Origin: an uncultured Gammaproteobacteria bacterium
GTDB taxonomy: Bacteria > Pseudomonadota > Gammaproteobacteria > JAADHQ01
NCBI GenBank assembly: GCA_947258655.1
Contig: CAMYJD010000001.1
Coordinates: 205,242-269,241 of the forward strand
Direction: 5' to 3'
Length of the DNA: 64,000 nt
How positions within the stretch are numbered: the stretch's first letter is position 1; each line of letters opens with the position of its first letter. A program made the translations under genes and the position numbers. A model generated the notes under the pieces. The model did no database searches and was not told the DNA's origin. It saw nothing but the letters and a program-made list of their open reading frames with translations. Shown here piece by piece: positions 28,862 through 38,929 of the stretch.

Positions 28862-31669
28862 TTATTTCTTTTTCAATTCGAGCGCCTTGAGACTTGTGGA
28901 TTCGAACACTCCAGGCATTCCAATACCATAACCCTGCACATAATCGATTGAAATACGATTTAGCTGATGCAGTATTTCTTCATCCTCCACATACTCGGCG
29001 ATCGACTTCATATCCATAACATGCGAGACATAGTTGATTGCATGTACCATGGCCTGACTGACCTTATTGGTGGCAACATCCCTGATCAGCGAACCATCCA
29101 ATTTGACAAAATCCACTGGCAGATTTTTCAGGTAATCAAAGGAACTCAGGCCCGAGCCAAAATCATCAAGGGCAAAACTACAGCCGATATCCTTGAGTTT
29201 TAGGATAAATTGACGCGCATATTCCAGGTTGGATATCACTGCACTCTCGGTTATTTCAAAACACAGCTTTTCCGGTGCGACGCCGGTCTGTTGTATTTGC
29301 TCGATAATAAAGTCGACCATTTCCATATCGCTCATTGATTGCCCGGACAGATTAATCGAGCACAGATCCAGCTGTATTCCTGCCGTCTCGTTATTGCTTA
29401 TAGATAATAATGAATGCTTGATCACCCACTTGTCTATTTGTGGCATCAGGTGAAAGCGTTCGGCTGTCGGAATAAATGCCGACGGCAAGATCAGTTTGGA
29501 GCCCTCTTCTTCACCGCTGAGCATACGCACCAGGATTTCACCATGCAATCCCGCACCCGGTTTCTTACCGCCTGTTTCAATGATCGGCTGGAAGTGTAGT
29601 TCAAACAAGTCGTTATCGAGAGCATGCTGGATACGCTGCATCCATTGCATCTTGTCCCGATGTTCGGCGACCTCAACATCTTCCGGCTTGAAAACATGCA
29701 CATAGTTTCGCCCGCGTTCCTTGGCGACATAGCAGGCGGAGTCTGCTGCCTGTAGCAGTTCTGTCAGACTCGTGGTCTGTTCCAGCATCGGCACCACTCC
29801 TATACTCAGACCAACCCGAAAAACGTCACCCTCCCATGTAAAGCGAAATTCCTCTACTGCAGCGCGCATTTTCTCGGCAATTTCCTCGGCCATGAACAAT
29901 GGACATCCAGGTAACAGCACGCCAAATTCATCTCCCCCCAACCGGGCCAGGGTATCGGATCGACGCAACAGGTCCTGCATCAGATTGGCCAGTTGCTGCA
30001 ACAGCTTGTCACCGGCATGGTGTCCGGCGGTATCATTGACCGCTTTAAATTGATCCAGGTCGATATAAAAAATAGCATGTTTTTTCTTGCCGCTCTGGGC
30101 GGTACGCAAGGCCTGTTCCACCCGATTCTCGAACTCCACCCTGTTGGGCAGGCTGGTTAATGCATCATGCGTGGCCTGATGGACCAGTTGTTTGGTTAGA
30201 CTGCGGATCTTGGTTACATCACGGAATACCAGCACAGCCCCAACGACCGCGCCCATCAGGTCGTGTATCAGTGTTGCGGTCAGTTCTATCGAAACCTGCC
30301 TGTTGTTGTCTTTATGGACCAGCATAACAGGCTCTAGATTGTCGACCTTTTTTCCTTCCTCCATCCAGTCTACCACGGACAGTTCGATATGCTGACCCTT
30401 GTCTTCGTCCACCAGGTTCATAATCGCCATCAACGGATTACCCTCGGCATTGGCAAGATCCCAACCCGTTAACTCCTCCGCCTTCGGATTCAAATAATCC
30501 ACCAGCCCATCCAGTCCCGTCGTCACGACCCCATCACCAATTGAGGCCAGCGTGACACGCAGACGTTCTTTCTGTCTGAATAATGCCTCCTCTGCCTGAC
30601 GCTTGTCAGTAATATCCCTGGCGGTTCCCTCAAAGCCTGCTATGTCATCATTCTTGTAGAAATAGTGCGTGTTTACAGAGACCCATACCTCTGTACCATC
30701 CTTATGGCACAGGCGCAATTCATAGTTATGTAACTGCCCCAGATTTCTATCCAGTGCGTGTTTGAAATCACCCTGATCAGCAGCGTTGGCAAACAATGTT
30801 GTCCATGTATTGTCTATTAAATGTTCGGGTTTATATCCCGTCATGAACTCAACTGCGGGGGAAATACGCATTATCCTGCCATTATTATCGACACGAAAAT
30901 AGGTGTCCTGCAGATCCTTGAGGATCTCGCTCAATTCGTTTTCGGAGGCACGTATCTGTTCTTCCGCGCGTTTGCGTTCCTCGACCTGGTGCAATAATTC
31001 CTTGTTAGACTGTTCCGCAAGGCGCTGGCTTTTCAAGGCCTGGTCTCTGGTGTCCGTCAAATTCTGCATCAATACTGTATTTTGACGGGTCACCGAGCGA
31101 ATGCGTGATAGTAAGAAGCCATGTTTGTTGGCCACTGCAGCCATGACCATCGCGACCAGCATTAGCAGCAACCAGATGGCCATATCGACGATATTGAAGT
31201 CTCTGATGGCTATATATAGGGGTGCTGCCATTGCGGGTAAGAAGAATGCCACGAACGGCCACGGCCGCAGGCTGGCGCCGATAAAACTGGCCAGAACCAC
31301 GACAATCAGTATCATCAATAGTATTTTGTCCGGCACCTGCGCCACACCCAATAGTATAAGCGGGGTAATGACAATCCCTGCCCACAGTACTCCATTGGAC
31401 AGACAGGCGAGAATGTGTAGCGGTCCGGGTTCCTGAGTGGAGCCTGCTGTGGCTTTCAGGGTGCTCTGGGTAATGATACGTACAATAGCGATGGCGACCA
31501 GCAAACCGATAAACAGGGCCGGGATCGCGACAGCCTCGGAAGATACCAGGGTAGTGATCAATGCCGATGCGGCAACACCCTGCAATAACAACTCAACCAG
31601 TAGCAATTGCATTCTCAGGCGAAGATCACCTAATAACGAGCGATCAGCGCTCTGTGTAGGCCTGTTCAT
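28862..31669 (-). CDS. Membrane PAS-PAS-GGDEF-EAL cyclic-di-GMP signalling protein
   Basis: Multi-TM N-terminus, two PAS/PAC blocks, LARLGGDEFGVLLPG, EILVRM, LDDFGSGLSSFDYLKNLPVDFVKLDGSLI. Confidence 0.96.
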   Translation of the reverse strand: MNRPTQSADRSLLGDLRLRMQLLLVELLLQGVAASALITTLVSSEAVAIPALFIGLLVAIAIVRIITQSTLKATAGSTQEPGPLHILACLSNGVLWAGIVITPLILLGVAQVPDKILLMILIVVVLASFIGASLRPWPFVAFFLPAMAAPLYIAIRDFNIVDMAIWLLLMLVAMVMAAVANKHGFLLSRIRSVTRQNTVLMQNLTDTRDQALKSQRLAEQSNKELLHQVEERKRAEEQIRASENELSEILKDLQDTYFRVDNNGRIMRISPAVEFMTGYKPEHLIDNTWTTLFANAADQGDFKHALDRNLGQLHNYELRLCHKDGTEVWVSVNTHYFYKNDDIAGFEGTARDITDKRQAEEALFRQKERLRVTLASIGDGVVTTGLDGLVDYLNPKAEELTGWDLANAEGNPLMAIMNLVDEDKGQHIELSVVDWMEEGKKVDNLEPVMLVHKDNNRQVSIELTATLIHDLMGAVVGAVLVFRDVTKIRSLTKQLVHQATHDALTSLPNRVEFENRVEQALRTAQSGKKKHAIFYIDLDQFKAVNDTAGHHAGDKLLQQLANLMQDLLRRSDTLARLGGDEFGVLLPGCPLFMAEEIAEKMRAAVEEFRFTWEGDVFRVGLSIGVVPMLEQTTSLTELLQAADSACYVAKERGRNYVHVFKPEDVEVAEHRDKMQWMQRIQHALDNDLFELHFQPIIETGGKKPGAGLHGEILVRMLSGEEEGSKLILPSAFIPTAERFHLMPQIDKWVIKHSLLSISNNETAGIQLDLCSINLSGQSMSDMEMVDFIIEQIQQTGVAPEKLCFEITESAVISNLEYARQFILKLKDIGCSFALDDFGSGLSSFDYLKNLPVDFVKLDGSLIRDVATNKVSQAMVHAINYVSHVMDMKSIAEYVEDEEILHQLNRISIDYVQGYGIGMPGVFESTSLKALELKKK

Positions 31670-31719
31670 GCGATTTTGGATCCAGTTGATCGTTCACGAT
31701 CATATAGTTGTAATGTATG

Positions 31720-31895
31720 TTTAAGGAAGCTCTGACTAATTCGAAATTTTATGTCATTGCGAGCGCAGCGCGGCAATCTTTTAAATAGAATCATGTGTTT
31801 GCAGATTGCTTCGTCGTTACACTGCCGCTCATAGATATTTCAAATGAATGGTACTTTGTCCTCGTAATGACTAATAAATTCAGAGCTTCCTTAAA
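31720..31895. mobile_element. MITE-like element, 176 bp
   Basis: Perfect 16-bp termini TTTAAGGAAGCTCTGA / TCAGAGCTTCCTTAAA; inner inverted GTCATTGCGAG / CTCGTAATGAC; no ORF. Confidence 0.82.
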
Positions 31896-32255
31896 TACAG
31901 CGTAGCGGTATAATGTACTTTATCAATTGAATTATCAAGCCTGACTGATCACGACAACAGCCCATATTGGCTGCCGTGCTGATGAATTTTTCCAGCCTTG
32001 GGCCATTTTTCGGATACATGATTTATCACTGACTGTCGGCTGGAAAGCGCAGCGGATTTTCATGCAGATGGCCATACGGAATCGAGTCCGGCTGACTGTC
32101 ATACCATCCAACGCGTGCAGGACAACCTGGCTTATAAGGTGTAATCGACACAATAAAATTACATCCCTCTAGCAGAGGCTGTCACACCTGTTAATATTTA
32201 GGCGATTTTCATCTATTATCTAGTATATCCAACAACGGTAATTATTGACTCATTT

Positions 32256-33047
32256 ATGTCAGAGAATCAAATCTGGATTGAACACATTGGCAATCAACCC
32301 TTGATAGCGACTGCTATCCATGCCGGGCATGAGGTTCGACACGAACTGTTACCGCTACTGGCACTGGACGATGCGGAACGTGCCAGGGAAGAAGACCCAT
32401 ACACAGACTATCTGGCCAAGGTAGTACCGACCTGGCTTGTCCCAACCCGCTCACGCTTTGAAGTAGACCTGAATCGTAGTCGCGACGAAGCTGTATACAC
32501 AGAGCCTGAAATGGCCTGGGGGATGCACCTGTGGAAGGAACCACTGCAAAAGGATGAAATAGCTGATTCCCTGAAGGAATATGACAATTTTTATGACGAA
32601 CTGCGTGAATTACTCGATAAGATGGTCGACCACTTCGGGCATATCGTCATCCTGGATTTACATGCCTATAATTATCGGCGTTCGGGCCCTGAGCACGAGC
32701 CTGCCGACCCTGCTACCAATCCCGAAGTCAATGTAGGCACCGGCACCATGCTGGACAGGGAACGTTGCCTTCCATTTATCAAACGTTTTATGTCTGACCT
32801 GAGAAATTACAATTTTATGGGCCGGCATCTGGATGTTCGTGAGAATGTAAAATTCAAGGGCCGGCAACTTGCCGAATGGATTCATAATAATTACCATGAC
32901 AGTATTTGTGTACTGTCAATCGAATTCAAGAAATTCTATATGGATGAATGGAGCGGCATTGGCGATATAGAGCAGATACAGGCCATCCGTGATGCACTGC
33001 AGTCCACTATACCGGGTATTCTACAGGAATTAAAAAAATTAGAATAA
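32256..33047 (+). CDS. N-formylglutamate amidohydrolase family protein
   Basis: AIHAGHEVRHELLPLLALDDAERAREEDPYTDYLA...VEVDLNR-like and HIVILDLHAYNYRR motifs. Confidence 0.9.
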   Translation: MSENQIWIEHIGNQPLIATAIHAGHEVRHELLPLLALDDAERAREEDPYTDYLAKVVPTWLVPTRSRFEVDLNRSRDEAVYTEPEMAWGMHLWKEPLQKDEIADSLKEYDNFYDELRELLDKMVDHFGHIVILDLHAYNYRRSGPEHEPADPATNPEVNVGTGTMLDRERCLPFIKRFMSDLRNYNFMGRHLDVRENVKFKGRQLAEWIHNNYHDSICVLSIEFKKFYMDEWSGIGDIEQIQAIRDALQSTIPGILQELKKLE

Positions 33048-33054
33048 CATCCCA

Positions 33055-34932
33055 ATGGCATATATCAGTCGTGACAATCTGGAAACCATCATACAATCAT
33101 TGCAGGGAAATATACCGCTACGTCTACAATTACCAAACGACGGACGCATTCATATCGACCGGCAATTGCCTTTCCTGATTGTATATCGTCGCCCCTGCGC
33201 GCATACTGACCTGGGCACCGAACGCCTGGTCCTTGGTGAAGCTGCATATATTATTGCTGACGACACTGCAGAACATACAGAAGAACTCTCCCATCTTATA
33301 AGCGATATTCTTACGGTACAGAAGAATGTCTTCGGAGCCTGCCTGCTACTCGAAATATGGTCCGGTCCTGAGATTACCGATGAATCGCGGCAACCGGGTT
33401 TTCATATATACGCTCCCACGCACGGCGCATCGAATTCGTTTCTGGAATCCATGGAAAATGCTCTGCTAGGTATCAGTATTAATAAACAGAATCCATCGGT
33501 ATCAATCAGCTATCGCAGTCAGGTAACACCAACCTCTTTCGTGACGCTGTTAACGGACGAACAGATCCGGCAATTGAACTGCCTGACTATTGGCCTGGAA
33601 ATCGCGCCTATCTATCGTGATTTCAGCACTGGCACACTACTGCCATTTCGCCTGCACAAGCTACACCACAAACTTGCACGTGCGCTCAAACGCAGCCTGT
33701 ACTCCTTTGTACACGAGTGCACTCCGCTACGCCCCACTCATTTCCATGAACTCGGACGGCGTTTCATGACCGACCCTGTTTATGAAGCCGATTCAAGATT
33801 GGCAGCTATCAGCTCCCGCTTTGACCTGTTATTGCATGTAACCCCGACCAATGCATTATCTGCGTGGCATGAATTTGAGAAACACGCCTATCAAAAAACA
33901 CCGGAATTTCTCTATAGACCCCGCCCTCTAGATCCCGGCATTGTCAAACGTGAGCTGTTTGCCATCGAGATCGAACAAATAGAGGACCCGACCCTGGCCT
34001 ATATGTTCTCCAAAAAACGCCAGGAACTGGATCGCCAACTGACATTGATAGCGGACCGCAATACACCTCGTTTTCTGCTGGGCAGTCGCCAACTGTTTGG
34101 TGACATAACAACAGACTTGCTTGCACTTGCGCAGCAAATACTCGATATCGAAAATAAACCCGGGCACGTGCGCGACCCTGACAACTACCTGGGCGCTGCA
34201 GATATTGCCCGCCACGCCAGAGATGAACTCAGTTATTACAGACAGCTAGATCCAACATTTTCGGCACAGGCAGAAGTCCGCGACGACATCACAGGCGTGC
34301 TCGTGTCAAAAGGAAATTTCCTGATTGGCACAGATGCCAGGGTTGTGCCTGCCAGACTCAAGGCCACGCTCGCACATGAAATAAGCACGCATGCACTGAC
34401 CTATTACAATGGTAGCCAGCAGCCATTCAAGGAATTACACGCCGGTATGGCCGGTTACGAATCCATGCAAGAAGGCCTGGCTGTGTTGAATGAATACCTG
34501 GTGGGCGGGCTGGATTTTATGCGCATGCGCTTGCTGGCCTGCCGTGTACTTGCCGTACAGATGATAACCGACGGCGCCAGTTTTATAGACACCTTCAGAC
34601 AACTGCACCAGGAATACCATGTTGCACCCTACACAGCCTTTACCATCGCGATGCGTGTGTTTCGTGGCGGTGGTTACACCAAGGACATGGTGTATTTACT
34701 GGGTCTGCAGAATATTCTCGACTACATAGCCGAAGGCGGCGACCTGCACAGGCTTTATGTCGGCAAAATTGCCTATGAATACAGACACGTTATCGAGGAA
34801 TTACATTTACGCCGGGTTATCACTGAAGCGTCGTTATTACCAAGGTTCCTGGATGATGAGGATAGCAAAGGACGGCTGCAAAAGCTGCAACAGGGCATCA
34901 CAGTGCTTGAGCTTGTACAGGAAATACAATAA
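33055..34932 (+). CDS. DUF1704/QEGLA-motif (MATCAP-like) zinc metallopeptidase
   Basis: LAHEISTHALTYYNGSQQPF (HExxxH) and ESMQEGLAVLNEYLVGG (QEGLA). Confidence 0.93.
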   Translation: MAYISRDNLETIIQSLQGNIPLRLQLPNDGRIHIDRQLPFLIVYRRPCAHTDLGTERLVLGEAAYIIADDTAEHTEELSHLISDILTVQKNVFGACLLLEIWSGPEITDESRQPGFHIYAPTHGASNSFLESMENALLGISINKQNPSVSISYRSQVTPTSFVTLLTDEQIRQLNCLTIGLEIAPIYRDFSTGTLLPFRLHKLHHKLARALKRSLYSFVHECTPLRPTHFHELGRRFMTDPVYEADSRLAAISSRFDLLLHVTPTNALSAWHEFEKHAYQKTPEFLYRPRPLDPGIVKRELFAIEIEQIEDPTLAYMFSKKRQELDRQLTLIADRNTPRFLLGSRQLFGDITTDLLALAQQILDIENKPGHVRDPDNYLGAADIARHARDELSYYRQLDPTFSAQAEVRDDITGVLVSKGNFLIGTDARVVPARLKATLAHEISTHALTYYNGSQQPFKELHAGMAGYESMQEGLAVLNEYLVGGLDFMRMRLLACRVLAVQMITDGASFIDTFRQLHQEYHVAPYTAFTIAMRVFRGGGYTKDMVYLLGLQNILDYIAEGGDLHRLYVGKIAYEYRHVIEELHLRRVITEASLLPRFLDDEDSKGRLQKLQQGITVLELVQEIQ

Positions 34933-35984
34933 TGCGCCTGGCCATGGTTGTAAACAACATCGACACAGAACGACCTGATTATACCACCACCTATCTGGCG
35001 ATGGAGGCAACCAATAGAGGGCATGAGGTCTGGTATATAGACTTGTCCGACTTTATCTATGATCCCGATGAAAAGGTACATGCGCATGCATGCAGGGTGC
35101 CGATGCGGAAATTTCGTTCATATCGGGTCTATCTGGATACCCTGCGCAGCGAGTCTGCCATTAGGGAACGGATTACAGTAGAAGATCTCGATATATTGTT
35201 GCTACGCAATGATCCGGCTGAAGATGTCATTGATCGCCCCTGGGCACGACTGGCAAGTATCAATTTCGGTCGTCTGGCGGTCCGCCACGGGCTAATCGTA
35301 CTAAACGATCCTGTCGGCCTGACCCAGGCCATCAATAAGATGTATCTGCAATATTTTCCTAAAAAAATACGGCCGCGCACATTAATCAGCAGAAACAAGG
35401 ACGAGATCAAGGCATTCATTGAGGCACAGGGTGGCTATGCTGTCCTCAAGCCCATTGCCGGATCGGGTGGTCATAATGTATTCCTGGTACAACCCGCAGA
35501 TAAAGCCAACATCAATCAAATGATAGAGGCCATTAGACGTGAAGGTTATGTTATTGCCCAGGAATACCTGCCTGAAGCAATCCACGGAGATACCCGTCTG
35601 TTTATGATGAATGGCAAACCTCTGCGTTGCAATGGCAAATATGCCGCGATTCAGCGTGTACGTAAACCGGGTGATGCGGATATGCGCAGTAATATAACCG
35701 CGGGGGCTACTGCCGAAGCCGCACATATCAACGAAACCATGCTTGATTTGGCCAATAAAGTCAGTCCTAAACTGATCCACGATGGTATATTCCTGGCCGG
35801 TCTGGATATTGTCGGTGACAAGATCATGGAAATAAACATGTTCAGCCCGGGTGGTATAGACAACGCCAGCGAACTGGAAGGTTGCAATTTCAACCGCGAA
35901 ATCATTCTTGCCCTGGAACACAAGGTTAACTACAGACGCCAGCATGGCGACAAAATTGATAACAGGGAACTGGCTTGCATCTGA
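34932..35984 (+). CDS. ATP-grasp (glutathione synthetase-like) ligase
   Basis: YAVLKPIAGSGGHNVFLV; VIAQEYLPEAIHGDTRLFMMNGKPL; GLDIVGDKIMEINMFSPGGI; TAATG stop/start overlap with the preceding gene. Confidence 0.93.
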   Translation: MRLAMVVNNIDTERPDYTTTYLAMEATNRGHEVWYIDLSDFIYDPDEKVHAHACRVPMRKFRSYRVYLDTLRSESAIRERITVEDLDILLLRNDPAEDVIDRPWARLASINFGRLAVRHGLIVLNDPVGLTQAINKMYLQYFPKKIRPRTLISRNKDEIKAFIEAQGGYAVLKPIAGSGGHNVFLVQPADKANINQMIEAIRREGYVIAQEYLPEAIHGDTRLFMMNGKPLRCNGKYAAIQRVRKPGDADMRSNITAGATAEAAHINETMLDLANKVSPKLIHDGIFLAGLDIVGDKIMEINMFSPGGIDNASELEGCNFNREIILALEHKVNYRRQHGDKIDNRELACI

Positions 35985-36163
35985 ATGCTATGTCTTGCCA
36001 GCATGACATATGGAATTCACGTATGACGCGAGCCTGTTACACATGAGTCTATATAATCGCAGTCAGAGATGATACTTTATAATACTTGTGACTGTAATCA
36101 ATTGCCTGTATTTTCTGTTATTACTTTACTTCTATATTCTGTTCAGACAAGCCACTTGATTCA

Positions 36164-37042
36164 ATGCAAAAACACATAACAAGACTGTCAGAGCTTATCG
36201 CAAATCCCGCCGGGTTCATGTTACAAGTCATATCTGACTTCAGGAAAAACCAGGGCTTTCTGTTATCCGGTGCAATAGCCTACTATACCCTGCTCTCGGT
36301 CGTGCCGATGTTCGCACTGTTTCTGGTGGTACTGTCCCAGGTCATGGATACGCAACAGTTACTCGATACAGCGGCCAATTACCTGGAACTGATAGCCCCG
36401 GGACAATCCAGCGCTATCATTGAACAAATATCAGCTTTTCTGCAAAACTGGAGGGTGGTCGGAATTATAGGTTTTCTGATATTGCTTTTTTTCAGTTCGC
36501 TTGCATTCACATCACTCGAAAATGCCATGTCAGTCATATTCCATCATCGCGTGGCCATCCATCGCCGTCATTTCCTGATCTCGGCCATTATGCCTTATTT
36601 ATATATACTGTTATTGGCGCTGGGTCTGTTAACTGTCAGTGCCATTAGCGCAGCACTATATGCCGCCGGGGATCAGGCGATCATACTGTTCGGTCATACC
36701 ATCACACTACATGGAACTACGGCAGTAGTTATATATATACTTGGCCTGACAGGTGAAATCCTGTTGTTGACATCACTGTACATGGTCATGCCAGTCGGAC
36801 ACCTGGTATTCCGCCATGCATTGATCGGTGGCTTGACTGCAACACTGTTATGGGAGTTGACCCGCCATTTTCTGGTCTGGTATTTTTCAACATTATCCCT
36901 GGTCAATGTTATTTATGGCTCCTTCACATCCACGATCATTATCCTGCTAAGCTGCGAAGCCGCTGCATTGATCCTGCTGTTCGGGGCCCAGGTCATTGCC
37001 AGTTATGAACACCTCGATACACAACATTCCCACAATTTATAA
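36164..37042 (+). CDS. YihY/BrkB family inner-membrane protein
   Basis: FLLSGAIAYYTLLSVVPMFALFLVVLSQV...; LVNVIYGSFTSTIIILLSCEAAALILLFGAQV. Confidence 0.92.
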   Translation: MQKHITRLSELIANPAGFMLQVISDFRKNQGFLLSGAIAYYTLLSVVPMFALFLVVLSQVMDTQQLLDTAANYLELIAPGQSSAIIEQISAFLQNWRVVGIIGFLILLFFSSLAFTSLENAMSVIFHHRVAIHRRHFLISAIMPYLYILLLALGLLTVSAISAALYAAGDQAIILFGHTITLHGTTAVVIYILGLTGEILLLTSLYMVMPVGHLVFRHALIGGLTATLLWELTRHFLVWYFSTLSLVNVIYGSFTSTIIILLSCEAAALILLFGAQVIASYEHLDTQHSHNL

Positions 37043-37397
37043 ATTATTAAGATCATCACAGATTGACACAAATCACCCTATAATGTTTAATTTTATATAA
37101 CACGCGAAATCTGCCTGATTGTTTACCTACAGCGATGCTCTACGCACGATGGTTTGTGAATACGGCAGCTGTTAATCCTGAAGCGAAAACTCAAAATTAT
37201 ATGTTAACACATTGATATTGTTATTTATTAATTGTCTTGATTTATCAGCTACTGGACTGGATTCAATGTTTATGACCATGTCCTGAGCATCGCAAGCATT
37301 TAATAAAAATATATGATTAATTATTGATATATCGTTATTTATGACATAATATATGTGGTAATGTTTAAATGTTATTTAACACGCAGAGGAAAGGGGA

Positions 37398-37709
37398 ATG
37401 ACTGGTATTACTGACAAAATTCAGGGAGACGATGTTCTCGAACTGGAGATTACACATGGGGCGCTCACACTGGGTCGTGGAGAACACAATAGTTGTACGT
37501 TTGCATGCGATTCGGTTAGCACACACCACGCCCGGATCACTACATTATTCAATGCCTCTTATATAGAGGATCTCGACAGTACCAATGGCACCTATGTCAA
37601 TGGTAAAAGGATCCACAAGCATACCCTACATGATGGTGATACAGTGATGCTGGGGGAACAACTGATCAGGGTTGTCAAAACCGATATCGATATAACATCA
37701 GTAGCATGA
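37398..37709 (+). CDS. Small FHA-domain protein
   Basis: LTLGRGEHNSCTFACDSVSTHHARITTLFNASYIEDLDSTNGTYVNGKRI. Confidence 0.92.
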   Translation: MTGITDKIQGDDVLELEITHGALTLGRGEHNSCTFACDSVSTHHARITTLFNASYIEDLDSTNGTYVNGKRIHKHTLHDGDTVMLGEQLIRVVKTDIDITSVA

Positions 37710-37742
37710 TACGAAAATCGGGCCAGGTGAAATAATTAAGCA

Positions 37743-38435
37743 TCACCTGGTCAGGAAATAAATTACCTTCACCGACTCGTTAAACTCGATCACACCAGGC
37801 TCAAAGGCCGACTCAGCTCTGGCGTCACTGGCTTTATATGACAGGCGAGAAGATGATAGCACCTGGCCTGCGGACAGGTGGCTGATCGAATAGACGCCTC
37901 CCAGCTTCTCGGCAACATTGGACACCAGCAATTCTGCCTTCAGGCGCGCATCGTCGACCGCGCGCTGCAAAGCCTTTTTCCTGACTTCGCGCTCTTTCGA
38001 GAACTTGAGATAACTGGTGTTGATGCGACCAACACTAATATCCAGCAAGGTCCTGATAAAGCGATCGTATAAAGCAAGCTCCCGCAATGTTATCTCGACA
38101 TTTCGTGACACTTCCGTGCCGACATAGACCTGCTCCTTGTTACGCCAGTTGTAATGCGGCGTAATCCTGAGCTGCGTAGAAGTGATATCCTGCTTGTTGA
38201 TTCCAAGTGCCTTCAGGCTCGTTATCAATTTTGCCGAGCGCATTTCTACCTGTTCACTAACAGACGCTACATCCTTTCCCGTCTCAATGATACTCAGCGA
38301 CATATACAGGGTATCAGGCACAACCTTCATTTTGTAGTTACCCGTAACTACGATATGTGGCTCACTGGGTAATGACTCTGCTGAAAGCGAAAGACTTATA
38401 GACAGCAATAATAAAAAAGTAATTTTTTTCATCAT
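37743..38435 (-). CDS. SIMPL-domain (DUF541) periplasmic protein
   Basis: Signal peptide; PHIVVTGNYKMKVVPDTLYMSLSIIETGKDV...LQRAVDDARLKAELLVSNVAEKLGGVYSIS. Confidence 0.92.
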   Translation of the reverse strand: MMKKITFLLLLSISLSLSAESLPSEPHIVVTGNYKMKVVPDTLYMSLSIIETGKDVASVSEQVEMRSAKLITSLKALGINKQDITSTQLRITPHYNWRNKEQVYVGTEVSRNVEITLRELALYDRFIRTLLDISVGRINTSYLKFSKEREVRKKALQRAVDDARLKAELLVSNVAEKLGGVYSISHLSAGQVLSSSRLSYKASDARAESAFEPGVIEFNESVKVIYFLTR

Positions 38436-38565
38436 TCAAGCGTTACCATGATACATTCCTGGTATCTCTGCCACCTATCAAGATTGCAGTAAATACAATC
38501 TATCTGAATTGCTACAGCTGCTCTCCCTTATGTCGTCCACAGCCAGATGTTCACAATAGGCAACA

Positions 38566-38925
38566 CTATTTTTTAATCCAGTTCCCTGGAGATAATTGTA
38601 TATATTGTCCTGAGGGTGTTTTATCGATAGCTTTTTTCCCTGCCAGTTTTTCCACTACATCAACTGAAGTACCGTTTCGCTTGGCTATATCCTCGTAATA
38701 CTGCCTGCGAGCCTTGTTGATCCGGTTGACCAGCGCTATCACATCGGGCGAAGACTTGATTATGCCGAGGTATCCATCGACCTTCTCACCCACCAGTAAC
38801 TGGGATTTTGCATCCGGTAACTCGATCGCCATCGATGACATCGGCCATGCAATAAGCACAGCAGTTGTTGCCAGGACCATTGCCAGGAAATACTTTTGTA
38901 TACACGCTGCCATATCAATAACCAT
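38566..38925 (-). CDS. ydbL: YdbL-family (DUF1318) protein
   Basis: VGEKVDGYLGIIKSSPDVIALVNRINKARRQYYEDIAKRNGTSVDVVEKLAGKKAI. Confidence 0.92.
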   Translation of the reverse strand: MVIDMAACIQKYFLAMVLATTAVLIAWPMSSMAIELPDAKSQLLVGEKVDGYLGIIKSSPDVIALVNRINKARRQYYEDIAKRNGTSVDVVEKLAGKKAIDKTPSGQYIQLSPGNWIKK

Positions 38926-38929
38926 TTAA

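Noticed and set aside
31935-32153. 72-aa minus-strand ORF before the amidohydrolase
   Set aside because: No start signal or family resemblance; may be a gene remnant but cannot be supported.
35382-35945. 187-aa minus-strand ORF
   Set aside because: Antisense shadow of the ATP-grasp gene.
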